In this document: piece by piece, positions 1 through 8,526 of the stretch | Layout of the letters: every line of letters begins with the position of its first letter | Numbering within the stretch: position 1 is the stretch's first letter | NCBI GenBank assembly: GCA_032622095.1 | Contig: CP136069.1 | Span: forward strand, 167,580,394-167,644,393 | Source: Siphonodentalium dalli | Lineage: Eukaryota; Mollusca; Scaphopoda; Gadilida; Siphonodentaliidae | Direction: 5' to 3' | DNA length: 64,000 bases | Notes under the pieces: generated by a model | Told to the model about the DNA's origin: nothing | The model's input: the letters and a program-made list of their open reading frames with translations, nothing else | The model's database searches: none | Program-made: the position numbers and the translations under genes

Positions 1-142
1 CAAAAGAACATATGCAGGATATACTGCTTGTATTAATATCCATTTAGATATAACGTTGATTATCCATAATTTATGTATTCATATCGCATTTTTAACAAGA
101 AAATACTGATTATCTTTGAAAAAAAAATATATTCAAATAGAC

Positions 143-148
143 GTCGAC
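143..148. repeat. Left target-site duplication GTCGAC
   Basis: Six bases directly before the left AGTAGTATT tip; an identical copy lies directly after the right tip. Because the hexamer is palindromic, an alternative reading is an inverted repeat six bases longer. Confidence 0.75.
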
Positions 149-164
149 AGTAGTATTGGCTGCC

Positions 165-345
165 ACTGTGGGCCAGAGTGGCTTCGAGCGAGGGGTGGGC
201 CAGAATGGCAGCCCAGGGCCGGGCTCGTAGCCACTCTGGCCCATGGGCCAGAGTGGCAGACCCAGAGTGGGTGGGCCACTCTGGGTCGGCCACTCTGGCC
301 CATCCGAGCGAGGAGGGTGGGCCAGAGTGACAGCACAGGGCCGGG
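165..345. repeat. GC-rich palindromic subrepeat array in left TIR
   Basis: Repeated GGCCAGAGTGGC and its complement GCCACTCTGGCC, often joined head to head around CCCATGGG, giving palindromes of more than 20 bp. Base composition is far more GC-rich than the surroundings. The equivalent right array is at about 15,995-16,360. Confidence 0.85.
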
Positions 346-422
346 CTCGTCGATCCATAGGTTGTGTTAGATTCCAAAAGAGTAAGGTGAGCGCTTCGAA
401 GGGTTTTTGACAGAAAAGAGCA

Positions 423-546
423 TAATTTACTAATGCTTCGATTTTTTTCTCGGATTCTAATGCCAGTGTGTCCAGCGAAGTGCGTTTCCCTTCGCTGGAC
501 ACACTGAACTTAGAATAATACCGAGCAAAAATCGAAGCATTGGTAA
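423..546. repeat. Imperfect 124-bp cruciform-forming inverted repeat in TIR
   Basis: The segment folds back on itself around 485: CAGTGTGTCCAGCGAAG pairs with CTTCGCTGGACACACTG, and the arms extend outward through TAATGCTTCGAT and ATCGAAGCATT with a few mismatches. The right arm carries the same structure at about 15,808-15,930, and again in the subterminal duplicate at about 15,470-15,600. Confidence 0.8.
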
Positions 547-750
547 ATTGTGCTACTTTACCAGTGCATTTTTAACAAAAGCGAAAGTCTTCGAATAAAT
601 TCGAAGACGCTAGCGTTGTAAAATTTACTCGTAGAAGTTACCTTTCAGTGAAATATGTTATGAAATAATGGTAAAATGGTACATATAAAACTTCTCCGAG
701 TCAAATCGGTGTTTTATTCGTAGAAATGTGATGTTTTTGACAAAAAAAGA

Positions 751-833
751 AAACACACTTGATTTAACTTTCGGGAAAAATTAGTAGAAAACACACAATG
801 ACGTCGTCATCGACGCTCGCGCATCTCATATAG
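751..833 (+). promoter_or_regulatory. Shared promoter module, copy 1 (CRE-like site plus TATA)
   Basis: Starts with CACACTTGATTTAA and TTTCGGGAAAAATT words, then ACACAATGACGTCGTCA (CRE/ATF-like TGACGTCGTCA at 799-809), a GC-rich CGACGCTCGCGC stretch, and a TATA-like CTCATATAG at 825-833. The same order of words is found before three other accessory genes. The open frame starts 65 bases further on, at 898. Confidence 0.7.
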
Positions 834-897
834 TTGATCCTCGAAGTTGTTACCGTTATTGCATGCGTAAATTGTAACGTTAGCGTCATTTTGAAAC

Positions 898-1344
898 ATG
901 GATCCAGTAACGGAATTTCTCAAGACTATTGATGTGCAGTACGATCAGGTTCCTGCAACGCAAATGTCGACTCCACTGTATGCGGGAAATGTGACACCAC
1001 GGGTAGAACAGCAACAGGTACCAACGGTGTATCCGCGAACGGATCAACAACCAGTGTATATACCGCCGGTGAAAACACCACAAATGATTCAACCTGTTAT
1101 ATACCAAGTTATCAACAGTTCGCAATGGGAAGAACAGACAAAGTTGTTACGGAATATTTGTCAGGAGATGAAGGACTTGCGAAAGCAGTTAACACACAGA
1201 TCGGTTGAATGTACAATAAACTTGGAACCTGAGACGATTGGCATACCAATTCAAGTACATGGTTTCCAGAAAGAACCAACGAAGCGATCAACATTTGAAT
1301 CACTCGGGAAAGATTTAACAGTGATGAAGAAACAAAAGAAATGA
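898..1344 (+). CDS. Polinton accessory protein of 148 aa, unknown function, coiled-coil middle
   Basis: No family recognised. The frame opens at the first ATG after the shared promoter module and stops 17 bases before a histone-type 3' stem-loop, so it sits in a complete-looking expression cassette. The first 75 residues are rich in P, Q, V, T and Y with repeated PVYIPP/PRTDQQ-type words and look disordered. Residues about 78-102 (from SSQWEEQTKLLRNI through KDLRKQL) have the heptad pattern of a short coiled coil. The C-terminus ends in a basic MKKQKK tail that could act as a nuclear signal or bind nucleic acid. No Cys pairs, signal peptide or membrane span. The frame is intact, unlike most core genes of the element. 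Confidence 0.6.
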   Translation: MDPVTEFLKTIDVQYDQVPATQMSTPLYAGNVTPRVEQQQVPTVYPRTDQQPVYIPPVKTPQMIQPVIYQVINSSQWEEQTKLLRNICQEMKDLRKQLTHRSVECTINLEPETIGIPIQVHGFQKEPTKRSTFESLGKDLTVMKKQKK

Positions 1345-1361
1345 TTTTATATTATTTAAAC

Positions 1362-1396
1362 GGCCCTTTTCAGGTCCACTTAAAATTCAAGAAAGA
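1362..1396 (+). terminator. Histone-type 3' end: stem-loop plus CAAGAAAGA downstream element
   Basis: GGCCCTTTTCAGGTCC (1362-1377) follows AAAC and is followed by AC, matching the SLBP-binding stem-loop of replication-dependent histone mRNAs (GG-YYY-T-loop-A-RRR-CC) with one stem mismatch. CAAGAAAGA, the U7-snRNP-type purine-rich element, lies at 1388-1396. The stem begins 17 bases after the stop codon of the 898-1344 frame. Confidence 0.75.
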
Positions 1397-1479
1397 TACG
1401 CTCTGCATTATTATGCTACATGGTGATCGGATTATGAAGGGGCGGTAGTGGGTTTTTTTTATTGTTAGGGAAGTATTCT

Positions 1480-1583
1480 TTGATAAATTATGTGAACATT
1501 CTCTCCAAGTTCAGGATGAATGAACAAGTATTTTTGAGAAATTATGTGAACATTCTCTCCAAGTTCAGGAAGAATGAACAAAT
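1480..1583. repeat. Two-copy direct repeat of about 57 bp
   Basis: AAATTATGTGAACATTCTCT followed by CCAAGTTCAGG and AGAATGAACAA occurs twice in tandem, with few differences. It lies between the 3' ends of the convergent genes 898-1344 (+) and 1703-2053 (-). No coding sense seen. Confidence 0.8.
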
Positions 1584-1608
1584 CGTACAATAGCAATGTT
1601 AGAGCGTA

Positions 1609-1643
1609 TCTTTCGAAAAATTTGTGAGGCCCTGAAAAGTGCC
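1609..1643 (-). terminator. Histone-type 3' stem-loop and GAAAGA element, minus strand
   Basis: On the minus strand the order is AAAC, GGCACTTTTCAGGGCC (1643-1628), then TCGAAAGATACGCTC (GAAAGA at 1614-1609). The stem has one mismatch. It lies 59 bases after the stop of the minus-strand frame 2053-1703 and fixes that frame, and not the overlapping plus-strand one, as the likely gene. Confidence 0.7.
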
Positions 1644-1702
1644 GTTTTGAATGGTTTCAAAAGAAACCGCACTGTGTATTTGGGTTTGAATAAACCTGGA
1701 AG

Positions 1703-2053
1703 TTATCTTGGGAACGTCCTAACCAAATGGCACAATGCACGGCTGTCCTGTCTGTATTCCCAGAGCGGCAAGAATTCGTATACCCTATGCCCTGAGAAGA
1801 TCATGATAGAATGCTGCAGTAAGGTAGCCGCGAGTCGCACCATTAGTCTTGACGATCCCAGCAATCTGGTGTATCCGAACAACCGTGGTGGTAATCCGAA
1901 AACCCGATCTCTGTGGTCTGTCATCAGCATAACGGTATATCTGTAGATATCGAAGAAGTTATCTACAGTACCCGTTGTCGCTAAGCCCAAAGACTTCCAG
2001 ATCATATGCGCTTCATCCCCAAAGACACCTATCACCATCAACACCTCCTCCAT
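1703..2053 (-). CDS. Polinton accessory protein of 116 aa, unknown; paralogue of the 14,897 gene
   Basis: Starts at the ATG 65 bases from the CRE-like site of the divergent promoter and ends upstream of a minus-strand histone-type stem-loop. No known family. Its C-terminal half (RLMVRLAATLLQHSIMIF) resembles the C-terminal part of the protein at 14,897-15,190 (LLLEIAATLLQIKLMFW), and FFDIYRYTV matches FFELFTLV there, with similar spacing. The two are therefore probably paralogues at opposite ends of the element. The sequence alternates hydrophobic and charged residues, without a clear transmembrane span or Cys pairs. The opposite strand (1596-1946) is also open, but lacks a promoter module and 3' signal of its own. 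Confidence 0.55.
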   Translation of the reverse strand: MEEVLMVIGVFGDEAHMIWKSLGLATTGTVDNFFDIYRYTVMLMTDHRDRVFGLPPRLFGYTRLLGSSRLMVRLAATLLQHSIMIFSGHRVYEFLPLWEYRQDSRALCHLVRTFPR

Positions 2054-2099
2054 TTCAGTATGAATGAAGAATGGTGGATGTATGTTTAATGTTTTATTG

Positions 2100-2275
2100 A
2101 CAACGCGCGGGCGCCGCTGACGACGTCATTGCGTATTTTACCAAATTTCCCCGAATGTCAAATCAAGTATGTTTCTTTTTGTCAAAAAGAAACACACTTG
2201 ATTTGACGTTCGGGGAAATTTGGTGAAAAATGCAATGACGTCGTCAGCGGCGTCCGCGCGTTTCATATAATATGG
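2100..2275. promoter_or_regulatory. Bidirectional palindromic promoter (two shared modules head to head)
   Basis: Two copies of the module face away from each other around a centre at about 2182 (TTTCTTTTTGTCAAAAAGAAA). Each arm contains CTTGATTTGAC, TTCGGGGAAATTTGGT, GCAATGACGTCGTCA and GC-rich GGCG words. The CRE-like sites are at 2118-2128 (minus) and 2236-2246 (plus). A TATA-like CATATAATATG lies at 2264-2274. The start codons are symmetrically placed: 2053 on the minus side, 2307 on the plus side. Confidence 0.75.
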
Positions 2276-2306
2276 AGCACAGTGTAGCGTTTTTTTTATC
2301 TTCAAA

Positions 2307-2651
2307 ATGTTCTCTAAACAGAACATTTTGCTAAAATTCTCTGCCGATACTCGATTAAAGCATTGGCAGAAGAATGTTAGAGATTCGGAGAGACACAAGT
2401 TAGAGATTAGAGCTGGAGTTCAAGAATTCCTGCAAAGACGGAGAACTTGTCCTCCCAAGTTGTACGGGTCACACCCAGAATGGAAACCCACGTATAAGGG
2501 AGAATTGTATCCAGATTTGTCTGGATATAATCCTCCAAGAACGCTGCCAATGTGGATTACCACTGAGGCAGAGGCATACGTGCGGGATCCATACTGGAGG
2601 CCCACACACAACAAGGGAGGACTTTATCCTGATTTGTCTGAATTTTATTGA
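2307..2651 (+). CDS. Polinton accessory protein of 114 aa with two LYPDLS repeats
   Basis: Not recognised. It begins 61 bases after the plus-side CRE-like site of the bidirectional promoter and stops 19 bases before a histone-type stem-loop. The N-terminal half is basic and probably helical (residues about 10-52, many K/R/E). The C-terminal half holds two repeats: HPEWKPTYKGELYPDLSGYN and, about 40 residues later, YWRPTHNKGGLYPDLSEFY. Short aromatic/proline repeats of this type are often peptide docking motifs, but no specific partner can be named. No Cys pairs, signal peptide or membrane span. Frame intact. Confidence 0.6.
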   Translation: MFSKQNILLKFSADTRLKHWQKNVRDSERHKLEIRAGVQEFLQRRRTCPPKLYGSHPEWKPTYKGELYPDLSGYNPPRTLPMWITTEAEAYVRDPYWRPTHNKGGLYPDLSEFY

Positions 2652-2670
2652 CTCAACAAAAAATTTAAAC

Positions 2671-2705
2671 GGCCTTTTTCAGGGCCACCCAAATTATTCG
2701 AAAGA
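2671..2705 (+). terminator. Histone-type 3' stem-loop plus GAAAGA element
   Basis: AAAC then GGCCTTTTTCAGGGCC (2671-2686; all six pairs form, one as a G-U wobble) then ACCCA, followed by TTCGAAAGATACGCTCTG with GAAAGA at 2700-2705. Stem, 4-base TTTC loop, ACCCA flank and spacing all match metazoan histone genes. Confidence 0.8.
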
Positions 2706-2749
2706 TACGCTCTGAAATTGCTAAAAAAAAGTAACAAATCAATAATATT

Positions 2750-3154
2750 TTATTCACAAATTTTAACTTTCTTTGAAGATTCTCGCGATGCACGTCTTTT
2801 TCTCTTTCTGATGGGCAAAGTGTTATGCTTAATTTCAGTATCCTCAGCGCCTTTGGCTACAGCGTTTATCACTTCCATCTGCGAATCCTCTGTGTTTCGA
2901 ATAGTGATTTCATCATTTGACACCTCGGTTGAGGCGTATAATTCACCACTCTCAGTTTTCACATCCGCGATCTCGTTAATTGATATCGCGGTTGAGTTGC
3001 ATTGTTCCCCACTTTCAGCTTTCACATCCGCGATCTCGTTAGTTGATGTCTCAGGTTGACCAATGTTCATTAAACTAGCATCATATGGTGTGAGATAATC
3101 GTTGTCTGATGTGTGCGTCCAAGTAGACTTCCCAGGAGTAGATTCACTCGCCAT
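2750..3154 (-). CDS. Acidic repeat protein with C-terminal nuclear signal, 134 aa
   Basis: The ATG is at 3154-3152 and overlaps the TGA of the upstream zinc-knuckle frame as TGATG, suggesting a bicistronic message read by re-initiation, or a frameshifted single gene. Three repeats of about 20 residues are visible, two containing NEIADVK(A/T)ESGE, and they are acidic and S/T-rich. The C-terminus is strongly basic (RKRKRRASRESSKKVK), a likely bipartite nuclear localisation signal. The stop TAA lies inside an AATAAA polyadenylation signal (2754-2749), so this transcript appears to use ordinary polyadenylation, unlike the neighbouring cassettes. Acidic repeats plus a nuclear signal could suit a transcription or chromatin factor, which is inference only. 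Confidence 0.55.
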   Translation of the reverse strand: MASESTPGKSTWTHTSDNDYLTPYDASLMNIGQPETSTNEIADVKAESGEQCNSTAISINEIADVKTESGELYASTEVSNDEITIRNTEDSQMEVINAVAKGAEDTEIKHNTLPIRKRKRRASRESSKKVKICE

Positions 3155-3348
3155 CAATGATGTTTTTTCATCTGATCAATCTTCTTTTTCGTAATGCCAT
3201 CACATTGAAAAGCCCAATGTGAACTCGAATTGCACCTAAAACAGTTACCATATGGTGGTATCCACTTTGTATTCTTTAAAACTTCTAATGCAATTTTTCG
3301 TAACTGTTGTATGTTGTTACTCTGCAATCGTGGATCCATGGTGAGCAT
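3154..3348 (-). CDS. Small CCHC zinc-knuckle protein, 64 aa or less
   Basis: Contains CFRCNSSSHWAFQC, a canonical C-X2-C-X4-H-X4-C zinc knuckle, near residues 36-49, followed by a basic KKKIDQMKKHH tail. Zinc knuckles of this form bind single-stranded nucleic acid, as in retroviral nucleocapsids and some cellular RNA-binding proteins. The first ATG is at 3348, but the second at 3339 sits in a near-ideal Kozak context (CTCACCATGG) and is probably the true start, giving 61 aa. It lies just outside the 53-bp inverted-repeat promoter shared with POLB. It is the first gene of a probable two-gene unit with the acidic protein. Confidence 0.6.
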   Translation of the reverse strand: MLTMDPRLQSNNIQQLRKIALEVLKNTKWIPPYGNCFRCNSSSHWAFQCDGITKKKIDQMKKHH

Positions 3349-3370
3349 TCGGTGCGTTATTCAGTCGTCA

Positions 3371-3489
3371 GTGAAATAACGACGTGATGAAAAATCGCGT
3401 CGCTTTTATGCTCTGACACGGACGATGACTGTGCATGTCCGTGTCAGAGCATAAAAGCGACGCGATTTTTCATCACGTCGTCATTTCAC
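3371..3489. promoter_or_regulatory. 53-bp near-perfect inverted repeat between divergent genes (bidirectional promoter or origin-like)
   Basis: Arms 3371-3423 and 3437-3489 are reverse complements with one mismatch, around a 13-base spacer. Each arm contains a TATA-like CATAAAAG, GACGCGATTTTTCATC, and ACGTCGTCA next to the gene. The plus gene (POLB region) starts at 3491, two bases beyond the arm. The minus gene starts at 3348 or 3339. Symmetry implies identical core promoters firing both ways; a cruciform or replication role is also possible. Confidence 0.75.
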
Positions 3490-3490
3490 G

Positions 3491-6400
3491 ATGAAGCGCC
3501 TTGTGCCATATTCAAATAGCGAAAGCGAACGAGATAATAGAAAGAGAGTGCGACTGGATGATGTTTGTAAATATTATACCATAAAAAATCTAACTGATAA
3601 ATACTCGAGGAAATTTAAAACAACATCAAAGAAATACAACGTAACATTTCAAGAATTTCATCAGCCATTACAAAATGTTCACAGCATTTTCAAAGATCTG
3701 GTGAACAGTTTGAAAGATGAGTGTGACGCAGGACCAAAAGATCAAATGATAATTTCCATCTTTCATCCAGGGCTAGATCTAGGGATTCACGTTCCGTTCA
3801 CTGAAGCAAAAGACCTGACGGGTGAATTAGTGCTTGACAACATAGAAAAAGTTGCACAATCGAACACAAAATTCAAAATTCATGACGGACAGATGACATT
3901 TGATATCACTGTCACGCACATGCCTGCAGGGACCGCAAGACATACCTTACATTATGGAGCATTCGGTGAAAAAAATCAAATGAAAACAGTAAAGAAAAGT
4001 ATTCTTCTGATTCAGAACGCAGAAGATCACATGTGTTTTGCGAGGGCTGTCGTTGTTGGTATGTGTAATGCTGACAAAAAATATACTATTGAATGGAAGC
4101 AACAATGGAAACGGACTACGAGACCAGCAAGAGCTCCACAACGGGAAGCTGCAAAAATAATTGTTGGGAAAGAAAGTAAAGTTGTCCATCTATATTTCAA
4201 TGACAACCACTACGATGTGATCACAACTGTCACATGATTCCTTGGATGTCATTATTACTGTGAACACTGTGATGTCGGTTCGAACCACAGAGGTGATCAT
4301 TTATGTCCATACAAGTGTATGTGTTTCGAGGGTCAGATATGTCCCTTTGAACGATGGATACACAGCATCAAATGTAAGAGGACTTTTAGAAGTAAACGAT
4401 GTCTCGACAATCATTTGAAAAAATCACCAAAAACACGACAAAACTATTTGTGATATGATACACAAATGCCAGAAATGCGAGTTTGAAATAGTCACACGAA
4501 AGGAGAAAAGACATATCTGTTCGGGAACAAAGAATATACCCAATTTTTGTGTTGCACAAACTGCTTGTGAAAATTGTATATGTAAACCCATTGATGAAAT
4601 ATGCAATTCATGTGATTCTGTATTGTCAAATAGAGAATATATTTTTAAAGGTGAAAATGTATTGGAAAGATTTTGTAAATGGTTGTTTTACACCAACGAC
4701 CATAAAGGCACAACATGTATTGCTCACAATGCAAGAAGCTACGATAGTCAGTTCCTCTTACATTACTTGGTGAACAATGGAAATTGAAACCTAATGTTAT
4801 TATGATTGGTAACAAAATACTGTGTTTACAATGTAATGGTGTTAGAATAATCGATTCATCCCAATGGCATTATCTAAATTTCCAAAAACATTCCAACTTG
4901 AAGAAATGGCTAAAGGTTATTTTCCACATTGGGCAAATACACAGGAGTTTCAGAAATACGTAGGACCATCTCTAGACAAAAAAATACTATAAACCTGAAA
5001 TCATGTCTGAGGAAAATAGGGATTCATTTCTGAAATGGTACGAAGCTAGAGGTGAGGATATTTTTTATTTCCAAAAAGAAATTCAAAAGTATTGTAAATC
5101 AGATGTAGACATTTTAAGACGTGGATGTGGCAAATTCAGACTATGTGTAATGGAAACTGATCAAATAGATCCATTCCGGGAAGCAATAACATTAGCTTAA
5201 ACCTGTAACCTTGCATGGAGAAAAAATTAATTACCCGAGAATTTTCTAGGTATAATTTCAGACGCTGGATATCCACAAGCGCGTAAATTTTCAATGAAAG
5301 CAATTCGATGGCTACAATATATTGCTATAAAACAAAATATAAACATACAACATGCTTTAAATGGTGGTGAAGTTAAAATAGGCACACATTTTGTTGATGG
5401 TTATCATGCAGAATCAAACACAGTGTATGAAATGTATAGGTGTTTTTTTCATGGCTGTCCTACTTGCTATTCAGATAGAAACCGCCGAACCCCATACAGT
5501 AATATAACAATGCATGAATTGTATGAAAAAACAATAAAAACGGAAACTGAAATCAAAAGATTGGGATGCAAATTAATATGCATCTGGGAACATGACCTGG
5601 ACAATAAATGTAAAGAAGACAAAAATTTAAAACAAACTATGGACCAATTATGTTTGCATCAAGACCCAATTAAACCAAGGGAAGCATTATTTGGTGGCAG
5701 GACTAATGCTCTAAAATTATATCATGAAATAGAACCAAAATCTAAACAGGAAATAAAATATATTGATATATGAAGTTTGTATCCTAGTGTGAATAAATAT
5801 AGGAGTACCCTCCTGGCCATCCTACAATTCTAAGTCAGGAAAAAATAGGAGACATCAAATCTTACAAAGGACTTATTAAATGCAAAGTATTAGCTCCAAA
5901 TAAATTGTACATTCCAGTGCTACCGATCCACTGTAATAACAAAATGATATATACATTGTGCAAAACTTGTGCAGAAAATGAAAATTGGAAGTGTAGTCAT
6001 AAAACTGAACAGAGTGCTTTAGTTGGAGTTTGGACGCATGCAGAATTATTCAAAGCAATAGAATTGGGCTACCAAATTCTGGATGTGTATCAAGTTTGGC
6101 ATTGGATTGAGTGGTCGGACAAAGTATACATATATTACATTGATAAATACCTCAAAATTAAACAAGCAAGTGGATATCCAAATTCTGTTAAAAGCGAAGA
6201 AGATAAAGATAAATATATTAAAGATTATTATGAGGTTGAAGGTATAAAACTTGAAAAAGAAAAAATCGAAAAAACCCAGGATTCCGCCAGTGCGCAAAAT
6301 TCATGATAAATTGCATATGGGGAAAAATGCACAAAATAATATTCTTACTAAAACGGAATATATATCAGAACCATCCATATATTTTGAACTACTAACTGAT

Positions 6401-7012
6401 AAAAATATCACCGTCAAAGCAGTTGAAATGTTTGAACATGATAAATACATATTATTCAACTATGAAAATAAAACCGACATTATAGAACCACATCCATCTT
6501 CCAATGTAGTTGTTGCATAATTTGTCACAGCATATGCAAGCTTGGAGTTGTATAAAGTTTTAGAAAAGCTCCAAGATAGGGTGTTGTATTTCGACACCGA
6601 TAGGTGTATGTATATTTTCGATCCAGAAAAAGAAAATATCAAAACCGAAGACAGCTACCTTGGTAAATGGACAGATGAACATCCGGATGCTAAAATCATA
6701 CAATTTGTAGGGTTAGGACCAACAAATTATGAATATCAGTACGTGAAAGATGGTGTCATAAAATCTGTATGTAAGGTCAAGGGTATCACTCTGGATTATA
6801 AAACTAAACAGCAAGTAAATTTTCATTCAATGGTTGAATGTGTTAACGAATGGTCAAACTTTCAACGTGTCATAAACTATCCATGCAGAATTAAACGCAC
6901 AAAGAACCGAGAAGTAATCAGTGAAGAGCATACAAAAACATTCCGATCTATGTAGACCAAACGACTTGTGGGTGAATACAACACAATTCCATATGCTTTT
7001 GAAAATTTATAA
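3491..7012 (+). pseudogene. POLB: Protein-primed family B DNA polymerase (Polinton POLB), broken
   Basis: Replicates the element. The N-terminal 248 codons (from MKRLVPYSNSESERD, including KDQMIISIFHPGLDLGIHVPF) form the extended N-terminal region seen in Polinton POLB, followed by a Cys/His cluster at about 4250-4370. Exonuclease-type motifs are visible (HNARSYDSQF near 4730; YCKSDVDILRRGC near 5093). Polymerase motif A is SLYPSV (5774-5791), directly after an in-frame TGA. Motif B is degraded around 6295-6330. Motif C reads YFDTDR (6587-6604), where DTDS is usual. The C-terminus IPYAFENL ends at 7010-7012. In-frame stops lie at 4235, about 5198, about 5228, 5771, about 6518 and about 6952. 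Frameshifts lie near 4450, 4787, 4870, 4985, 5800 and 6290. Total span fits a protein of about 1,150-1,200 aa. Not functional as read. Confidence 0.92.
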
Positions 7013-7025
7013 TAACTTGATCGAA

Positions 7026-7561
7026 ATGTCAAAAATGGATCAAGAAATAAAACGAGAACTTAAACAAACTTGGTTTTTGAGGGAAAGTAAAATTATAGTG
7101 CAGACATTGCTGAACGGACATTTCTCTGAGGGGCAGAGTCGATTGATATGTTTGATTGAGAGATCAGAATTTGAAACTGATTTCTTAATGGATATATTGG
7201 ATCAACTGTTTTCAGATTATTGGATATTTCATGGTGTTCCTAAAAACAAAATAACGAAATTCGTGAATTATTTGAAAATAATTTTACTCGCTTTGCTAAA
7301 TATCAAGACAGGATTGTCAATGAAAAAACTTTGAAATTCGAAGAGGTGACGAGAATATATGGATACATTATTCTCCGAGAACCATGTGCAATTTTCACTG
7401 CTGAAAAGTTATTTGAAGAAAAAGTGTCTTTGGATTATATTGTAAAAACCACTAGACCTATTTCAGACTTAGATAATGAACTCATTTGGACATTTGGAAT
7501 AATCTGGAGTTATGGTGATTCTTCATTAAAAATAAAAAAGGTTGATTCCAAACAATCCTAA
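7026..7561 (+). pseudogene. Polinton protein of unknown function between POLB and ATPase, one frameshift
   Basis: An open frame begins at ATG 7026, just after POLB, and runs to about 7334. A second frame (7331-7561) continues in register with similar character. Reading across suggests one gene of about 178 codons with a single frameshift near 7255. Residues are mostly charged and helical (MSKMDQEIKRELKQ at the start); the C-terminal part contains IYGYIILREPCAIFTAEKLF. No motif that I can assign. The end overlaps the upstream extension of the ATPase frame, which supports the ATPase starting later, at 7593. Confidence 0.5.
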
Positions 7562-7592
7562 TCAGTCTTACATAATCTGTCTCAGGGTAAAA

Positions 7593-8243
7593 ATGGACGA
7601 ATCATTGTTGTTCAAACATCCCTGTAACATTTTCATATTGGGACCAAGTGGTTGTGGTAAAACAGAATTTGTTAAGAAATTAATCCAATATAAATATGGC
7701 TTGTTCAAACCTGTTTCATACAAAGTCGTTTGGTGTTACAAAGAATGGCAAAATACCTATAGTCAGATGCAAGAATTTCACAATATTCAATTTATAAATG
7801 GAATACCGGATGATGACAATGAACTTGTCGATGACACAGACTTACCGCACCTCATCGTTTTTGATGACATGTTAGGTGATAAAGATGAAGAAAAAATTAT
7901 GTTGTGGTTTACAAGAAAAGGACATCACAGAAATACATCTGTTATTTACATAACCCAAAACATGTTTCAGAAATCTAAAGCGAGTAGAACTTTGAGTTTG
8001 AATGCACATTACATGATGCTATTTCAAAGTGTGCGTGATAAAGGTCAAATAAAAATTCTTGCCTCTCAAATGAAAATACCTCATTTAATGCAAACATATG
8101 ATGATGCAACTTCAACCAATCATGGTTATTTACTACTCGATTTTCACCCAAAAACGGTTAAATCGTTGAGACTTAGAACTGATATTTTCCATCGCTGGCT
8201 CACAAATGACGACCGAGGTGCGGTAATATATTCATCGGTATAA
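7593..8243 (+). CDS. ATP: A32/FtsK-HerA-type genome-packaging ATPase, intact, 216 aa
   Basis: Pumps element DNA into preformed capsids in virus-like Polintons. Walker A is GPSGCGKT (residues 17-24). Walker B is HLIVFDDML with tandem acidic residues D91-D92. A downstream THNM-type segment (VIYITQNMF) fits the sensor region of this ATPase group, and the C-terminal FHRWLTNDDRG is typical of Polinton copies. ATG 7593 is chosen because family members begin close to Walker A with a short hydrophobic lead (CNIFILGPSG); an in-frame upstream start at 7542 would add 17 residues with no family support. The length is normal for the group. It is one of the few core genes with no lesion. Confidence 0.93.
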   Translation: MDESLLFKHPCNIFILGPSGCGKTEFVKKLIQYKYGLFKPVSYKVVWCYKEWQNTYSQMQEFHNIQFINGIPDDDNELVDDTDLPHLIVFDDMLGDKDEEKIMLWFTRKGHHRNTSVIYITQNMFQKSKASRTLSLNAHYMMLFQSVRDKGQIKILASQMKIPHLMQTYDDATSTNHGYLLLDFHPKTVKSLRLRTDIFHRWLTNDDRGAVIYSSV

Positions 8244-8280
8244 AGATAAATGTATCAACATTATATTTTCATTTCCAATC

Positions 8281-8517
8281 ATGGAGTCGCATGAAGCAGT
8301 CTTGAGTGTATTTTCGACTATAGCTAAATTAATACTTGATGATCACTTAAAGCTTCCAAAGCAGACACGAAAATTTCTGCATAAACACAAAAAAGAGCTG
8401 AAGAAAACAGCTGACAGTAGAACTCATATCGATTCAAAAAAGAAAATACTTTTAAAAATTGGTGGAGGTGGATTTCTCGGTGGAGTTTTGATCAGAAGTC
8501 TTCTCAGACAAAAATAA
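8281..8517 (+). CDS. Small basic protein with glycine-rich hydrophobic tail, 78 aa
   Basis: The first 60 residues are basic and helical (KQTRKFLHKHKKELKKTAD). The C-terminus is a glycine-rich hydrophobic stretch (GGGGFLGGVLIRSLLRQK). Small proteins with a basic body and a GGFL-type tail are a regular constituent of Polinton and adintovirus genomes, lying between ATPase and integrase, and are compared with adenovirus core or membrane-active peptides. Family membership is by architecture only. The ATG is 37 bases downstream of the ATPase stop. Frame intact. Confidence 0.6.
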   Translation: MESHEAVLSVFSTIAKLILDDHLKLPKQTRKFLHKHKKELKKTADSRTHIDSKKKILLKIGGGGFLGGVLIRSLLRQK

Positions 8518-8526
8518 AATTAATCA

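Larger units (their letters stand above)
149..749 (+). repeat. Polinton left terminal inverted repeat
   Basis: About 600 bp that pairs with 15,605-16,367. The outer 165-345 part is a GC-rich array of GGCCAGAGTGGC units in both orientations around CCCATGGG. The inner part (360-749) has no such repeats and matches the right arm closely, ending at a shared GTGATGTTTTTGACA stretch. Two self-complementary segments lie inside: a long imperfect cruciform (423-546) and a short one centred near 598 (GTCTTCGAA/TTCGAAGAC). Confidence 0.9.

Noticed and set aside
60-502. Several long open frames on both strands in the left TIR, and similar ones at 15,844-16,434
   Set aside because: They translate the GGCCAGAGTGGC array (W, P, G, S, H-rich in every frame), occur in all frames and lie in the TIRs; repeat artefacts.
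1596-1946. Plus-strand 116-codon frame
   Set aside because: Overlaps the minus-strand gene 1703-2053, which has the promoter, the 3' stem-loop and a paralogue; the plus frame starts within the minus-strand 3' signal and has none of its own.
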